DNA from: an uncultured Alphaproteobacteria bacterium
Lineage (GTDB): Bacteria > Pseudomonadota > Alphaproteobacteria > HIMB59
NCBI GenBank assembly: GCA_902557145.1
Contig: CACDYZ010000001.1
Coordinates: forward strand, 116,612-180,611
Length of the DNA stretch: 64,000 nt
Direction of reading: 5' to 3'
Positions within the stretch are counted from its first letter, which is position 1; each line of letters starts with the position of its first letter. Position numbers and translations under genes: made by a program. Below, in pieces: positions 26,195 through 39,152 of this stretch. The notes under the pieces were generated by a model. That model was not told where the DNA came from. It did not search any database and saw only the letters and a program-made list of their open reading frames with translations.

Positions 26195-26435
26195 AAAGCC
26201 GCGCTTACCTAATTAGATTAAGCAGCGAGTGCTAATTGATTGTTTTTAGCAATTACTTTAAGTTTCTATACGAAGAAACGCTTACAACGAGCAAAAACTA
26301 TATCCTTCAGAGCACGTCAAACCTATATCACCCCCATATAAATTTTTATGGTGGAGGTGTCGGGTACCGCCCCCGAGTCCGATACACCTATTACATAAAG
26401 CGTTTATTGCCATAGTTGATAAACAACGAAGATAA
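26165..26435 (-). ncRNA. ssrA: tmRNA, two-piece (permuted) alphaproteobacterial form
   Basis: On the minus strand the acceptor piece comes first, ending CACCTCCACCA at 26349 with the T-arm GGTACCCGACACC region just before. A short AT-rich spacer follows, then the coding piece starting GGGGGTG at 26335, which pairs with CACCTCC to close the acceptor stem. The tag reading frame lies at 26218-26250: GCT AAA AAC AAT CAA TTA GCA CTC GCT GCT TAA, giving AKNNQLALAA. This order is the circular permutation known for alphaproteobacteria. tmRNA with SmpB rescues stalled ribosomes and tags the product for proteolysis. The 5' end (about 26435) is approximate. Confidence 0.93.
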
Positions 26436-26467
26436 TATAGTCTAATAAATGAATCCTTTAAACATCT

Positions 26468-27394
26468 ATGAAGAAAAAAATCAATAAAGAGCCAAAATTT
26501 AAAGATTTTAAAACCACTAGAGCAACATCATCTGCCCTAGAAAAAATACTCTACAAGCAAATACCTATTTTAGACCATGGTTTTATAAGAGTTATTGACT
26601 ATATGGGAACTGATCAGTCTATAGTTCAAGCGGCAAGAGTTTCATATGGTGAGGGAACAAAAAAATTACGTGAGGACAGAGGTCTTATTAGATATTTACT
26701 AAGTCATTGGCACACAACACCTTTTGAGATGTGTGAAATTAAGTTTCATATTAAACTGCCTATTTTTGTTGCTAGACAATGGATTAGACACAGAACTGCA
26801 AACGTAAATGAATACTCTGCAAGATACTCAGTACTAGATAAAGAATTTTATATTCCAGAAATGGATCAACTAGGATCTCAATCGACTACAAACAAACAAG
26901 GCAGATCAAATACTTTAGATAAAAAATTTGCTAAGCAGGCTCAAGATTTAATTCAAAAAAATTCAGAACAGTTATATGACGACTACCAAAATTTATTGAA
27001 TGGCAAACTTTTAAATAACGACGAATACGTTGAAGGTGAGGGATTAGCGAGAGAACTAGCTCGAACAACTCTTCCATTAAATTATTACACTCAATGGTAT
27101 TGGAAGGTAGACCTTCATAATCTCATGCACTTTTTGAGATTACGAGCAGATAGTCATGCTCAGTATGAAATACAAATTTATGCTGAAAAAATGGTTGAAA
27201 TATTAAAAAAGTGGGTACCTTTAACATACGAAGCTTTCGAAGATTACCGTTCAGACTCATTCCAACTCTCTAAGGAGGCTTTAAAAATTGTTAAAGATAA
27301 ATTAGCAAATAAAAAAATTAAGAAGTCTAATTATAAGCTATCCCCAAGAGAGCTTAGAGAGTTAGAAGTAAAGTTTAATATTAAATTATCTTAA
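26468..27394 (+). CDS. thyX: FAD-dependent thymidylate synthase
   Basis: Makes dTMP from dUMP with methylene-tetrahydrofolate and reduced FAD. The 308-residue protein carries the ThyX signature RHRTANVNEYS (RHRx7S) at residues 107-117 and a C-terminal LRADSHAQYEIQ region for nucleotide and flavin binding. The first 30 residues are an extension compared with short ThyX proteins. Its stop shares TTAA with that of the convergent mrp gene. No thyA is in the window. Confidence 0.96.
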   Translation: MKKKINKEPKFKDFKTTRATSSALEKILYKQIPILDHGFIRVIDYMGTDQSIVQAARVSYGEGTKKLREDRGLIRYLLSHWHTTPFEMCEIKFHIKLPIFVARQWIRHRTANVNEYSARYSVLDKEFYIPEMDQLGSQSTTNKQGRSNTLDKKFAKQAQDLIQKNSEQLYDDYQNLLNGKLLNNDEYVEGEGLARELARTTLPLNYYTQWYWKVDLHNLMHFLRLRADSHAQYEIQIYAEKMVEILKKWVPLTYEAFEDYRSDSFQLSKEALKIVKDKLANKKIKKSNYKLSPRELRELEVKFNIKLS

Positions 27395-28137
27395 CTTTGA
27401 AATTTTTTTGTAATTGCCTTTGTAATATTTTCAAATTTTAGAGAATAGTCGTCTTTATAATCAAAACAATAGGGCTTTCCGTCATCACAACTTTTAGGGA
27501 CATCTAAATTAAAAGGAAGCTCTTCAATTAAATTTATATTTTCTTTTAGTAATAAAGACTTTGTCTTAGACTCACCAAAAATATATTTTTTTTCATTTTG
27601 TTCTTCTAAATAAGACATGTTTTCTACTACACCAAGTATTGGAACATCCACCTTGATAAACATATTAATACCCCTAATGACATCTTTTAGTGATAACAGT
27701 TGGGGAGTAGTAATAATAATAGTTCCATCCAGTTTTAGTTTTTGAGACATGGATATTTGCACATCTCCAGTACCAGGAGGAAAATCAACAATTAAATAGT
27801 CTAAATCACCCCATATTGTCTTATTTATAAGACCATCTAGCCCTTTCGCTAACATTGGTCCTCTCCAAACAATTGCTTGTTCTTCATTGACTAGGAAGCC
27901 TATTGACATCGCCTTTATCCCAAATACTTCAAAGGGCAAAAACTTCCCATCTATAACTTTGGGTTCCTTATCTCCGATGCCAAGTAATGTTGGGACACTA
28001 GGTCCATATATGTCTGCGTCTAAAAGGCCAACTTTGTATCCTTGGTTCGCTAAAGTTATAGCGATATTGCAAGCTACAGTGGATTTACCAACGCCACCTT
28101 TACAGCTCGAAATTCCAAAACAAGTCTTGATATTCAT
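27391..28137 (-). CDS. Mrp/ApbC-type P-loop ATPase, CxxC missing
   Basis: A 248-residue Mrp/NBP35-family ATPase, related to carriers of Fe-S clusters. The deviant Walker A is SSCKGGVGKSTVACN (residues about 10-24), with LLDADIYGPSVP and DFPPGTGDVQISMSQ following. The usual CPxC pair after VVENMSY is absent: the sequence reads VVENMSYLEEQNEKKYIFG. The N-terminal DUF59 domain is also absent. The only nearby Cys pair is PKSCDDGKPYC later on. ATP hydrolysis is likely retained; cluster binding is doubtful. Divergent from hflK with a 26-base gap. Confidence 0.88.
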   Translation of the reverse strand: MNIKTCFGISSCKGGVGKSTVACNIAITLANQGYKVGLLDADIYGPSVPTLLGIGDKEPKVIDGKFLPFEVFGIKAMSIGFLVNEEQAIVWRGPMLAKGLDGLINKTIWGDLDYLIVDFPPGTGDVQISMSQKLKLDGTIIITTPQLLSLKDVIRGINMFIKVDVPILGVVENMSYLEEQNEKKYIFGESKTKSLLLKENINLIEELPFNLDVPKSCDDGKPYCFDYKDDYSLKFENITKAITKKFQS

Positions 28138-28163
28138 CTATTAAACACTACATATATTGTATC

Positions 28164-29264
28164 GTGAACAAAAACAAATTTAAAATTTTTGCACTTGATG
28201 GCCCATGGGGTTCCTCTTCAGGAAATAATAATAGAGGATCTGGTGGAGGTTTTTCTGGTGGAAACAACGACTCAATTGATGATCTTCTTAAAGATCTTAA
28301 AAATAAATATAAGTTTAAAATGCCTTTTAAAGGTGGATTTAAGGGTGTCTCATTTTTAATTTTAATTGCTTTTGTGATTTGGTTGGCAACTGGTTTTTAC
28401 AGAGTTGAACCTGATGAGCAAGGAGTTGAATTATTATTTGGTAAGTGGAACGAAAGTACAACTGACCCTGGACTTCATTATTTCTTTCCTACACCTATTG
28501 GAAAAGTTCTAACACCAAAAGTAGAGGCAATTAGAAAAATTAATGTTGGCTTTAGATCAAGTGGTAATTCTACAAGAGATGTCCTTGAAGAAAGCATGAT
28601 GCTTACATCTGATCAAAATATTTCGGATTTAGACTATACCGTTCTTTATAGAATTAAAGATGCTGGTCAGTTTTTATTTAATTTAAGGGATCCTGAGGAA
28701 ACCGTAAAAGTTATTTCTGAAAGTGTTCTTAGGGAAGTTGTAGGACAAACAAACCTTGAAGGCCTTCTTACTGTATCTAGACAGTCTGTTGAAAGAGACT
28801 CACGGTCTTTACTCCAAGAACTCTTAGATGAGTATGAAGTCGGAATATTAATCCAGTCTATTCAATTACAAGATGTTAACCCACCCAGAGAAGTTATTGA
28901 CGCTTTTGATGATGTTCAAAAAGCAAGACAGGATAAAGAGAGAACTGTCAATCAGGCAGAAGCCTACAGTAACAGGATTGTTCCTGAAGCTAGAGGTGAA
29001 GCTGAAAAAATTCTTCAAGAAGCGGAGGGTTATAGAAACAAACTAATTAAACAAGCTGAGGGTGAATCAAGTAGATTTCTTCAAGTGCTAGATACCTACG
29101 AGCAGTCAAAAGAAACAACTAAGAAAAGAATTTACTTAGAAACTCTAAGAGATGTTCTTTCAGGATCTAGTAAGATAATGATCGATCAAAACTCTGGAAA
29201 TGGGGTTGTACCTTATCTGCCATTAAATGAATTAAATAAAAATAAACAAGGGGATAGTCAATGA
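28164..29264 (+). CDS. hflK: HflK, FtsH protease modulator
   Basis: A 366-residue inner-membrane SPFH protein. It has a Gly/Asn-rich N-terminus (DGPWGSSSGNNNRGSGGG), one membrane span (FLILIAFVIWLATGF, about residues 65-80), a SPFH/band 7 domain beginning RVEPDEQGVELLFG, and a long C-terminal coiled coil ending in a loose tail. HflK with HflC forms the large cage that holds the FtsH protease and limits its access. The start is a GTG. It overlaps hflC by 4 bases. Confidence 0.95.
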   Translation: MNKNKFKIFALDGPWGSSSGNNNRGSGGGFSGGNNDSIDDLLKDLKNKYKFKMPFKGGFKGVSFLILIAFVIWLATGFYRVEPDEQGVELLFGKWNESTTDPGLHYFFPTPIGKVLTPKVEAIRKINVGFRSSGNSTRDVLEESMMLTSDQNISDLDYTVLYRIKDAGQFLFNLRDPEETVKVISESVLREVVGQTNLEGLLTVSRQSVERDSRSLLQELLDEYEVGILIQSIQLQDVNPPREVIDAFDDVQKARQDKERTVNQAEAYSNRIVPEARGEAEKILQEAEGYRNKLIKQAEGESSRFLQVLDTYEQSKETTKKRIYLETLRDVLSGSSKIMIDQNSGNGVVPYLPLNELNKNKQGDSQ

Positions 29265-30130
29265 AAATGAGAAATTATGTAATCGTTGGATTGTCTTTCT
29301 TCTTTATTTTATTTGCTTCAGGATTTTTCTTTGTTGTAGATCAAACAAAACAAGTAATAGTTTTACAATTTGGTGAACCTCGTGCAGTACATCAAACACC
29401 TGGTTTAAAGTTTAAATTACCTTTTATTCAAAACGTTGTTTACTATGATAGTAGGGTTTTAAACTTAGATCCGGCTCAAGAAGAAGTAATCCTACGAGAT
29501 CAAAAGCGTATCGTGGTCGACTCAATTGTAAGATACATGATCAAAGATCCTTTAAAGTTTTTTCAGACAACAAGAACAGAATTAGCATTAAATGATCGAT
29601 TGGGTAGAATTGTAAACTCTTCAGTTAGAGGTGTGATTGCCCAGTATCAATTAAATGATTTGTTATCTGATGATCGTGAAAAAATTATGGCTGAGATTTT
29701 TGAAAACGTTCGTGAAGATCAAGATAACTTTGGTATTGAAATTGTTGATTTAAGACTAAAAAGAACTGAATTAACTCCTGAGGTTCAATCAAACGTTTTT
29801 GACAGAATGAGAACTGAGAGAGAAAGAGAAGCAAATCTTTTAAGAGCAGAGGGCCAAGAGATATCACAAAAAATTAAAGCGACTGCAGATAGACAAAAAA
29901 TTGAGATTATTGCAGAAGCTGAAAAACAATCTAATATTTTAAAAGGTGAGGGTGAAGCAGCAAGGAATAAAATATTGAATGATGCATTTGCAAGGGATCC
30001 TGAATTCTTTGAATTTATAAGATCTATGGAAGCTTACTCAGATACTTTTAAAGACGGGACAACTACCATGGTTATATCGCCTGATAGTGATTTCTTTGAA
30101 TACTTTGAAAACTCTGAGGGCTCAAACTAA
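29261..30130 (+). CDS. hflC: HflC, FtsH protease modulator
   Basis: A 289-residue partner of HflK: N-terminal membrane span (IVGLSFFFILFASGFFFVV), SPFH domain starting DQTKQVIVLQFGEPR, conserved LGRIVNSSVRG and EIVDLRLKRTELTPEV, then a coiled coil with alternating Ala/Glu (KGEGEAARNKI). Start ATG overlaps the hflK stop. The order hflK-hflC-degP is common in proteobacteria and makes a membrane and periplasmic quality-control unit. Confidence 0.95.
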   Translation: MKMRNYVIVGLSFFFILFASGFFFVVDQTKQVIVLQFGEPRAVHQTPGLKFKLPFIQNVVYYDSRVLNLDPAQEEVILRDQKRIVVDSIVRYMIKDPLKFFQTTRTELALNDRLGRIVNSSVRGVIAQYQLNDLLSDDREKIMAEIFENVREDQDNFGIEIVDLRLKRTELTPEVQSNVFDRMRTEREREANLLRAEGQEISQKIKATADRQKIEIIAEAEKQSNILKGEGEAARNKILNDAFARDPEFFEFIRSMEAYSDTFKDGTTTMVISPDSDFFEYFENSEGSN

Positions 30131-30145
30131 AATTAAAATATATCA

Positions 30146-31534
30146 ATGAAAAGACTCATCTTTTTATCTCTTTTCAATTTATTTTTTCTAACAAATACAA
30201 GTTTCGCACAATTTGAAAGGGGATACGCTGATTTAGTAGATGAGCTATTGCCCTCAGTTGTCAGTATAGCTACCAGTCAGACAGTAGATAGGCAGACAAG
30301 TCAATTACCTGAATTACCAGAAGGCCATCCATTTAATGATATGTTCGATGATTTTTTTGGAAATCAAATGCCCAAACGTGAAAATTTAACTGGTCTTGGA
30401 TCGGGATTTATTATTAATGATGAGGGTTATGTCGTGACAAACAATCATGTTATTAGTGGCGCAGATCAAATTACAGTAATTTTTAATAACGGAATTGATG
30501 AAGTCTCTGCGGAACTTGTTGGAACCGATCCTAAGACTGACATCGCTGTGTTAAAAATCGATCCTTCAACTATCAATATACAAAGTGTAAATTGGGGTGA
30601 CTCAGATATCTCTAGAGTTGGTGATATCGTCTTAGCAATTGGAAACCCTCTTGGTTTAGGTGGAACCGTTACATCTGGAATAATTTCTTCCATAAACAGA
30701 GATATCGGTGGAGGCCCTTACGTTGATTTCATACAAACTGATGCACCAATTAATAGAGGAAACTCTGGAGGACCATTGTTTAATTTAGATGGAGAAGTAA
30801 TAGGAATTAATTCTATGATAATCTCTCAAACAGGGGGGAGTGTTGGTTTAGGCTTTTCAATTCCATCTAAAACAGCAAAATTAATTGTTGAACAAATAAT
30901 TTCTTTTGGCAAAGCAAAGAGAGGAAGGCTTGGTGTTCAAATTCAAGATTTAACTCAAGAATTCTCTGACAGTTTGGGTTATGACTCTACAGAGGGAGCT
31001 TTTGTAGCTTCTGTCGAACCAAATAGCCCCGCAGCACTTTCAAATATTCAGGCAGGGGACATTATTATTGAGTTTAATGATCAAAAAATTTCATCATTTA
31101 AAGATTTACCAAAAGTTGTTGCTGAAACTCCTATCGGAAGCCAAGTAGTAGTTAAAGTTTGGAGAAATGGAGAGATAATAAATATTGATGTTAAAGTAGG
31201 TGAGTTAGAAGAAGGCCGTAAACTTGCTAAAAATGAGGGAGTGTATCTTGAAGAATTAGATATTACCGTCGAAGAATTATCTAGTGAAGCTATAAATAGT
31301 TTGGGTTTAGACTCAAAAACCTCAGGAATTTTGGTCAAAGAAGCAGGTGATAAAAACGAAAATCTATTAAACAATGACGTTATTATTCAAGTTTCAAGCG
31401 AAAAAATTATAGATATTAGCTCTTTTCAATCAATGATTGCAAATAGTATCAAGTTAAATCGAGATAAATTATTATTAAGAGTTATCAGAGATGGTAATGA
31501 ATTTTGGTTAATTAACCCATTCGTTATTGAATAA
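30146..31534 (+). CDS. DegP/DegQ-type periplasmic serine protease
   Basis: A 462-residue HtrA-family protease with a signal peptide (cleavage near NTSFAQ). Catalytic triad: His101 in VTNNHVISG, Asp132 in KTDIAVLKI, Ser207 in NRGNSGGPLF. Two PDZ domains follow (about residues 255-345 and 365-455), as in DegP and DegQ. It degrades and chaperones misfolded envelope proteins. Fifteen bases downstream of hflC, so part of the same operon. The gene end overlaps miaA by 8 bases. DegP, DegQ and MucD cannot be told apart from sequence alone. Confidence 0.94.
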   Translation: MKRLIFLSLFNLFFLTNTSFAQFERGYADLVDELLPSVVSIATSQTVDRQTSQLPELPEGHPFNDMFDDFFGNQMPKRENLTGLGSGFIINDEGYVVTNNHVISGADQITVIFNNGIDEVSAELVGTDPKTDIAVLKIDPSTINIQSVNWGDSDISRVGDIVLAIGNPLGLGGTVTSGIISSINRDIGGGPYVDFIQTDAPINRGNSGGPLFNLDGEVIGINSMIISQTGGSVGLGFSIPSKTAKLIVEQIISFGKAKRGRLGVQIQDLTQEFSDSLGYDSTEGAFVASVEPNSPAALSNIQAGDIIIEFNDQKISSFKDLPKVVAETPIGSQVVVKVWRNGEIINIDVKVGELEEGRKLAKNEGVYLEELDITVEELSSEAINSLGLDSKTSGILVKEAGDKNENLLNNDVIIQVSSEKIIDISSFQSMIANSIKLNRDKLLLRVIRDGNEFWLINPFVIE

Positions 31535-32438
31535 GTTCCTTTTTGTTGTAGGTCCTACCTGCTCAGGTAAAAATGATTATGCTTATGAATTATCAAAGTT
31601 AATAGATATAGAAATTATTAACGCTGACAGTATTCAGGTATATAAACAATTAAAAATCCTATCTAACAGACCCACTGAGAAAGAATTAAAGATAGTCCCT
31701 CATCATCTCTATGGACACATCAATAACAAAGAATACTCAGTCAATCATTGGATTGATGATGTTAAACAAGTAATTAAAAATATTCAAAGTAGAAATAAGA
31801 CACCTGTTTTTGTTGGAGGTACAGGATTTTATATCCAATCTCTAATAGAGGGATTATCAGAGATGCCATCAATAAGTCAAAAATTTAAAAAAGAAGCAGA
31901 AGATTTATTCTTTAGTAAAGGCCCAGACCATTGTTTAAACGTTCTAGAAAAATATTATAAAGAAAAAATCTTCCCAAAAGACAAACAAAGGTTATTGAAT
32001 CGTTTAGCTTTTTGCTTGGAACACAACGATACGATGGAAAATAATTATGGTAATAAATTTGCTATCACTCCTAATCCACTCGTTATACAAGTCACAAAAC
32101 CTAAAAAAGATCTTTATGAAAAAGCAGAATTAAGATTTCAACAAATGATCAATAATGGCGCCTTAGAGGAGGTGAAATCTCTCTATGAAAATAAAAAAAT
32201 ATCTAAAACTTTATATAAAGCCCATGGTCTTCCTGAACTATTATCATGTATCAGAAACAAAATGAGTTTAGACGAGGCTATCTACCTAGGTATTAAAAAT
32301 ACTAAAAGGTACATCAAAAGGCAGTTTACATGGTGGAATAACCAAAAATTTAGCCAACTTAATTTGAGAATAAATTATAAAAAAAGCTTCCCTAAAGATT
32401 CAATTGAAAATATAAGTATATACCTAAATGGACAATGA
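31527..32438 (+). CDS. miaA: tRNA dimethylallyltransferase
   Basis: Adds a prenyl group to A37 of tRNAs reading U-starting codons. The 303-residue protein has a P-loop region GPTCSGKND at residues 9-17, where the usual Thr/Ser after GK is Asn, then INADSIQVYKQL, VPHHLYG, FVGGTGFYIQSLIEG and KRYIKRQFTWWN, all MiaA landmarks. Start is TTG inside the last codons of the degP-like gene. It overlaps ilvB by 11 bases, which links RNA modification to branched-chain amino acid genes in one transcript. Confidence 0.94.
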   Translation: MNKFLFVVGPTCSGKNDYAYELSKLIDIEIINADSIQVYKQLKILSNRPTEKELKIVPHHLYGHINNKEYSVNHWIDDVKQVIKNIQSRNKTPVFVGGTGFYIQSLIEGLSEMPSISQKFKKEAEDLFFSKGPDHCLNVLEKYYKEKIFPKDKQRLLNRLAFCLEHNDTMENNYGNKFAITPNPLVIQVTKPKKDLYEKAELRFQQMINNGALEEVKSLYENKKISKTLYKAHGLPELLSCIRNKMSLDEAIYLGIKNTKRYIKRQFTWWNNQKFSQLNLRINYKKSFPKDSIENISIYLNGQ

Positions 32439-34200
32439 AAACGAATTTACAGGAGCAGATATTCTACTTAAGGCCCTCAAAGACCAAGAAGTAGATACAA
32501 TTTTTGGTTATCCAGGCGGAGCTGTTCTTCCTATTTATGATGCAATTTTTGGCCAAAACTTTTTAAAACATGTTTTGGTAAGACAAGAAGCTGGTGCAGT
32601 TCATGCAGCAGAGGGATATGCAAGATCAAGTGGGAAAGTAGGAGTTTTATTAGTGACTTCGGGCCCTGGGGTTACCAATGTTGTAACAGGCTTAACTGAC
32701 GCATTAATGGATAGTATTCCTATAGTTTGTATTAGTGGGCAAGTCCCCTCACATTTAATAGGTACAGATGCATTTCAAGAATGTGATACTACTGGAATTA
32801 CAAGACCTTGCACTAAACATAACTATTTAGTCAAAGATGTTAGTAAGCTCTCCGAAACAATTCATGAAGCATTTAAGATAGCTAGCTCAGGAAGACCAGG
32901 TCCTGTGTTAATTGATATTCCAAAAGACGTCCAATTTGCAAAGTCAAAATATATACCAAAAAAAGATATTAGTTTTAGAGAGCACAGAATTAAAGCTGGC
33001 TCTAAAAATGTTAATAAAAATTTTGTTGAAGAGCTTGTAAATCATATTAAAAAATCTGAAAGACCTATTTTTTATGTTGGAGGAGGTTGTTTAAACTCTG
33101 GGCCTCAAGCTAGCCAAGAATTAATCAAGCTTGTAAATAAAACTAATATCCCAATCACAACAACGCTTCATGGATTAGGGTGTTTTCCAGGCGAAGATAA
33201 AAGTTCACTAGGGATGTTGGGGATGCATGGAAACTATGAAGCAAACCTGGCAATGAATAAATGTGATTTAATGATCAATGTTGGAGCAAGGTTTGATGAT
33301 AGAGTAACAGGGAGACTAGATGCATTTTCTCCAGACTCTGTAAAATTTCACATAGATATAGACCAAAGCTCAATTAATAAAAATGTAAAGGTTGATTTTC
33401 ATACAAATACTGACATCACTCTGACACTAAAAGAAATAAACTCTTTTATTGAGTCTAATAATATTGAACTTGAAAAAAAGGATTACACTAATTGGTGGGG
33501 TCAGATTAATGACTGGAGAAAAAAAGAATGTCTTCACTATGAGCAAGGCGAAGAGATTATCAAACCTCAACATGCCATCTCTAGATTGTATGATTTAACG
33601 AGTCATAAGGACACTTTTATTACCACTGAGGTTGGACAACATCAAATGTGGGCAGCGCAGTATTATAAATTTTCGAAACCCAATAGGTGGATTACTTCTG
33701 GTGGTCTTGGCACAATGGGCTTTGGTATGCCCGCTGCAGTTGGAGCACAAATGGCAAATCCTGATTCACTAGTTATAGATATAGCTGGAGAAGCATCTTT
33801 TCTGATGAACATTCAAGAAATAGCTACAGCAGTTCAATACAAGTTACCAATTAAGATTTTCATTTTAAATAATGAATATATGGGAATGGTTAGACAGTGG
33901 CAGGAACTACTTCATGGAAGTAGATATTCTGAGAGTTATGTTGATGCTCTTCCTGATTTTAAAAAACTTGCTGAAAGTTTTAATGCAGTTGGAGTGAGAG
34001 CAAAAAATATTTCTGAGTTAGACGATGCTATTAATGAAATGGTTTCTATAGACAGACCTGTTATTGCTGATATTTGGGTTGATAAAAAAGAAAATTGCTT
34101 TCCAATGATACCATCTGGGGCTGCGCACCATGAAATGCTTTTATCAAAATATGATAAAGAAAATCCTGAAAATCAAGAAAAGGGAAAAGTACTAGTTTAG
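32428..34200 (+). CDS. ilvB: Acetolactate synthase large subunit
   Basis: Condenses pyruvate to acetolactate (valine, leucine) or with 2-ketobutyrate (isoleucine). A 590-residue ThDP enzyme. Recognisable: FGYPGGAVLPIYDA and RQEAGAVHAAEGYARSSG (PYR domain, catalytic Glu in QEAG), the central FAD region with NVGARFDDRVTGR, and the C-terminal ThDP/Mg site DIAGEASFLMNIQEI with NNEYMGMVRQWQEL. Overlaps the 3' end of miaA. The isozyme name (ilvB, ilvI) is a matter of convention. Confidence 0.97.
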   Translation: MDNENEFTGADILLKALKDQEVDTIFGYPGGAVLPIYDAIFGQNFLKHVLVRQEAGAVHAAEGYARSSGKVGVLLVTSGPGVTNVVTGLTDALMDSIPIVCISGQVPSHLIGTDAFQECDTTGITRPCTKHNYLVKDVSKLSETIHEAFKIASSGRPGPVLIDIPKDVQFAKSKYIPKKDISFREHRIKAGSKNVNKNFVEELVNHIKKSERPIFYVGGGCLNSGPQASQELIKLVNKTNIPITTTLHGLGCFPGEDKSSLGMLGMHGNYEANLAMNKCDLMINVGARFDDRVTGRLDAFSPDSVKFHIDIDQSSINKNVKVDFHTNTDITLTLKEINSFIESNNIELEKKDYTNWWGQINDWRKKECLHYEQGEEIIKPQHAISRLYDLTSHKDTFITTEVGQHQMWAAQYYKFSKPNRWITSGGLGTMGFGMPAAVGAQMANPDSLVIDIAGEASFLMNIQEIATAVQYKLPIKIFILNNEYMGMVRQWQELLHGSRYSESYVDALPDFKKLAESFNAVGVRAKNISELDDAINEMVSIDRPVIADIWVDKKENCFPMIPSGAAHHEMLLSKYDKENPENQEKGKVLV

Positions 34201-34215
34201 TAAATTTTTTTAATC

Positions 34216-35786
<1,571 letters not shown>

Positions 35787-35788
35787 TA

Positions 35789-37357
35789 TTGCCAGATAAA
35801 GTATTAATTTTTGATACGACTCTTAGAGACGGAGAGCAATCCCCGGGTGCTTCTATGAATCAAGAAGAAAAACTCTCTATTGCCAGATTATTAGAAGAGT
35901 TAAAAGTCGATATTATTGAAGCTGGTTTTCCCATAGCCTCAAAAGGTGATTTTAACTCTGTTCAAGCTATTGCCCATGAAATCAAGGATTGTCAGATAGC
36001 AGGATTGGCGAGAGCAAAACATGAGGATATTGAAGCAGCTTGGAATGCTGTAAAAAAAGCAAAAAATCCAAGAATACATACTTTTATAGCCACTAGCCCT
36101 ATACACATGGAATTCAAATTAAAACTCACTGAAGATCAAGTGCTAGACAAAATTAAAGATAGTGTTTCTTTTGCAAGAAACCTTTGCCCAAATATTGAAT
36201 GGAGCTGTGAGGATGGCGGAAGATCCTCGATTGATTTTCTCTATAGGTGTATAGAACTAGCAATTAAAAGTGGCGCATCAACAATAAATATCCCTGATAC
36301 TGTAGGATACACTTTACCGTTTGAATTCGGTGAGATTATAAAAAAAGTTAAAAATAGCGTACCAAATATTGATAAAGCAATAATTTCTGTTCATTGTCAC
36401 AATGATTTAGGTTTAGCAGTTGCAAATTCTCTTAATGCAGTAGAAAACGGTGCAAGACAAATTGAATGTACTATAAATGGATTGGGTGAAAGAGCTGGCA
36501 ACGCAGCCCTTGAAGAAGTTGTAATGGCTATGAAAGTTAGATCAGATCTTTTAAAAGTTCAGTCTAATATTAACACAAGTGCAATTTCAAAAACATCAAA
36601 ACTTGTGTCTTCAATTACAGGTTTTCCTGTTCAACCAAATAAAGCAATTGTAGGTGCTAACGCTTTTGCTCATGAGTCAGGGATACATCAAGACGGTGTT
36701 CTAAAAAATGTTCAAACTTATGAGATTATGTCCCCAGAGACAATTGGTTTAAAAAAATCTAGTTTAGTTCTTGGCAAACACTCAGGTAAACATGCATTTA
36801 AAGAAAAACTTAAAATTCTAGGATATGAAGTAGGTGATAACTACATCAATGAAATTTTTGAAAAATTTAAGCTTCTAGCAGATAAGAAAAAAGATGTTTA
36901 TGATGAGGATTTAATTGCTCTTGTAGATGACACGCACTTTAACAAATCTAATACTTTAAAACTTAAAAACTTAAGTATCATGTCTGGCACTAACTCTAAA
37001 CATGTAGCCTCTTTAGAGCTTGATTTTAAAGAGCAGTTAAAAGAGGTCAGTGGATCTGGCAATGGTCCTGTTGATGCTGTATTTAGTTGTATTTCAAAAG
37101 TAGTAGGTTTTTCTCCAAAATTGGTGCTTTATCATATTAACGCCATCACACCAGACTCTGATGCACAGGGAGAAGTTACTGTTAAACTTGAATATTTGAA
37201 TAAAGAATTCATTGGTAAGGCTTCTGATATAGATATTATAGTTGCTTCTGCAAAATCTTATATCAATGCATGTAATAAAATATTAAACTTTGAGAATAAC
37301 TCCAATATGCAAGAAGGAGTTTCTGAGATTAGCATCTCAAATATTAAAGGAATATAA
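35789..37357 (+). CDS. leuA: 2-isopropylmalate synthase
   Basis: First step of the leucine branch: acetyl-CoA plus 2-ketoisovalerate. 522 residues with catalytic TIM barrel (LIFDTTLRDGEQSPGASM at the N-terminus, the metal site HCHNDLGLAVANSL, GLGERAGNAALEE) and C-terminal leucine-binding regulatory domain (about 390-500). Start is a TTG. The gene ends immediately before the mreB ATG with no gap, so amino acid synthesis and cell-shape genes may be cotranscribed. Confidence 0.97.
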   Translation: MPDKVLIFDTTLRDGEQSPGASMNQEEKLSIARLLEELKVDIIEAGFPIASKGDFNSVQAIAHEIKDCQIAGLARAKHEDIEAAWNAVKKAKNPRIHTFIATSPIHMEFKLKLTEDQVLDKIKDSVSFARNLCPNIEWSCEDGGRSSIDFLYRCIELAIKSGASTINIPDTVGYTLPFEFGEIIKKVKNSVPNIDKAIISVHCHNDLGLAVANSLNAVENGARQIECTINGLGERAGNAALEEVVMAMKVRSDLLKVQSNINTSAISKTSKLVSSITGFPVQPNKAIVGANAFAHESGIHQDGVLKNVQTYEIMSPETIGLKKSSLVLGKHSGKHAFKEKLKILGYEVGDNYINEIFEKFKLLADKKKDVYDEDLIALVDDTHFNKSNTLKLKNLSIMSGTNSKHVASLELDFKEQLKEVSGSGNGPVDAVFSCISKVVGFSPKLVLYHINAITPDSDAQGEVTVKLEYLNKEFIGKASDIDIIVASAKSYINACNKILNFENNSNMQEGVSEISISNIKGI

Positions 37358-39144
<1,787 letters not shown>

Positions 39145-39152
<8 letters not shown>

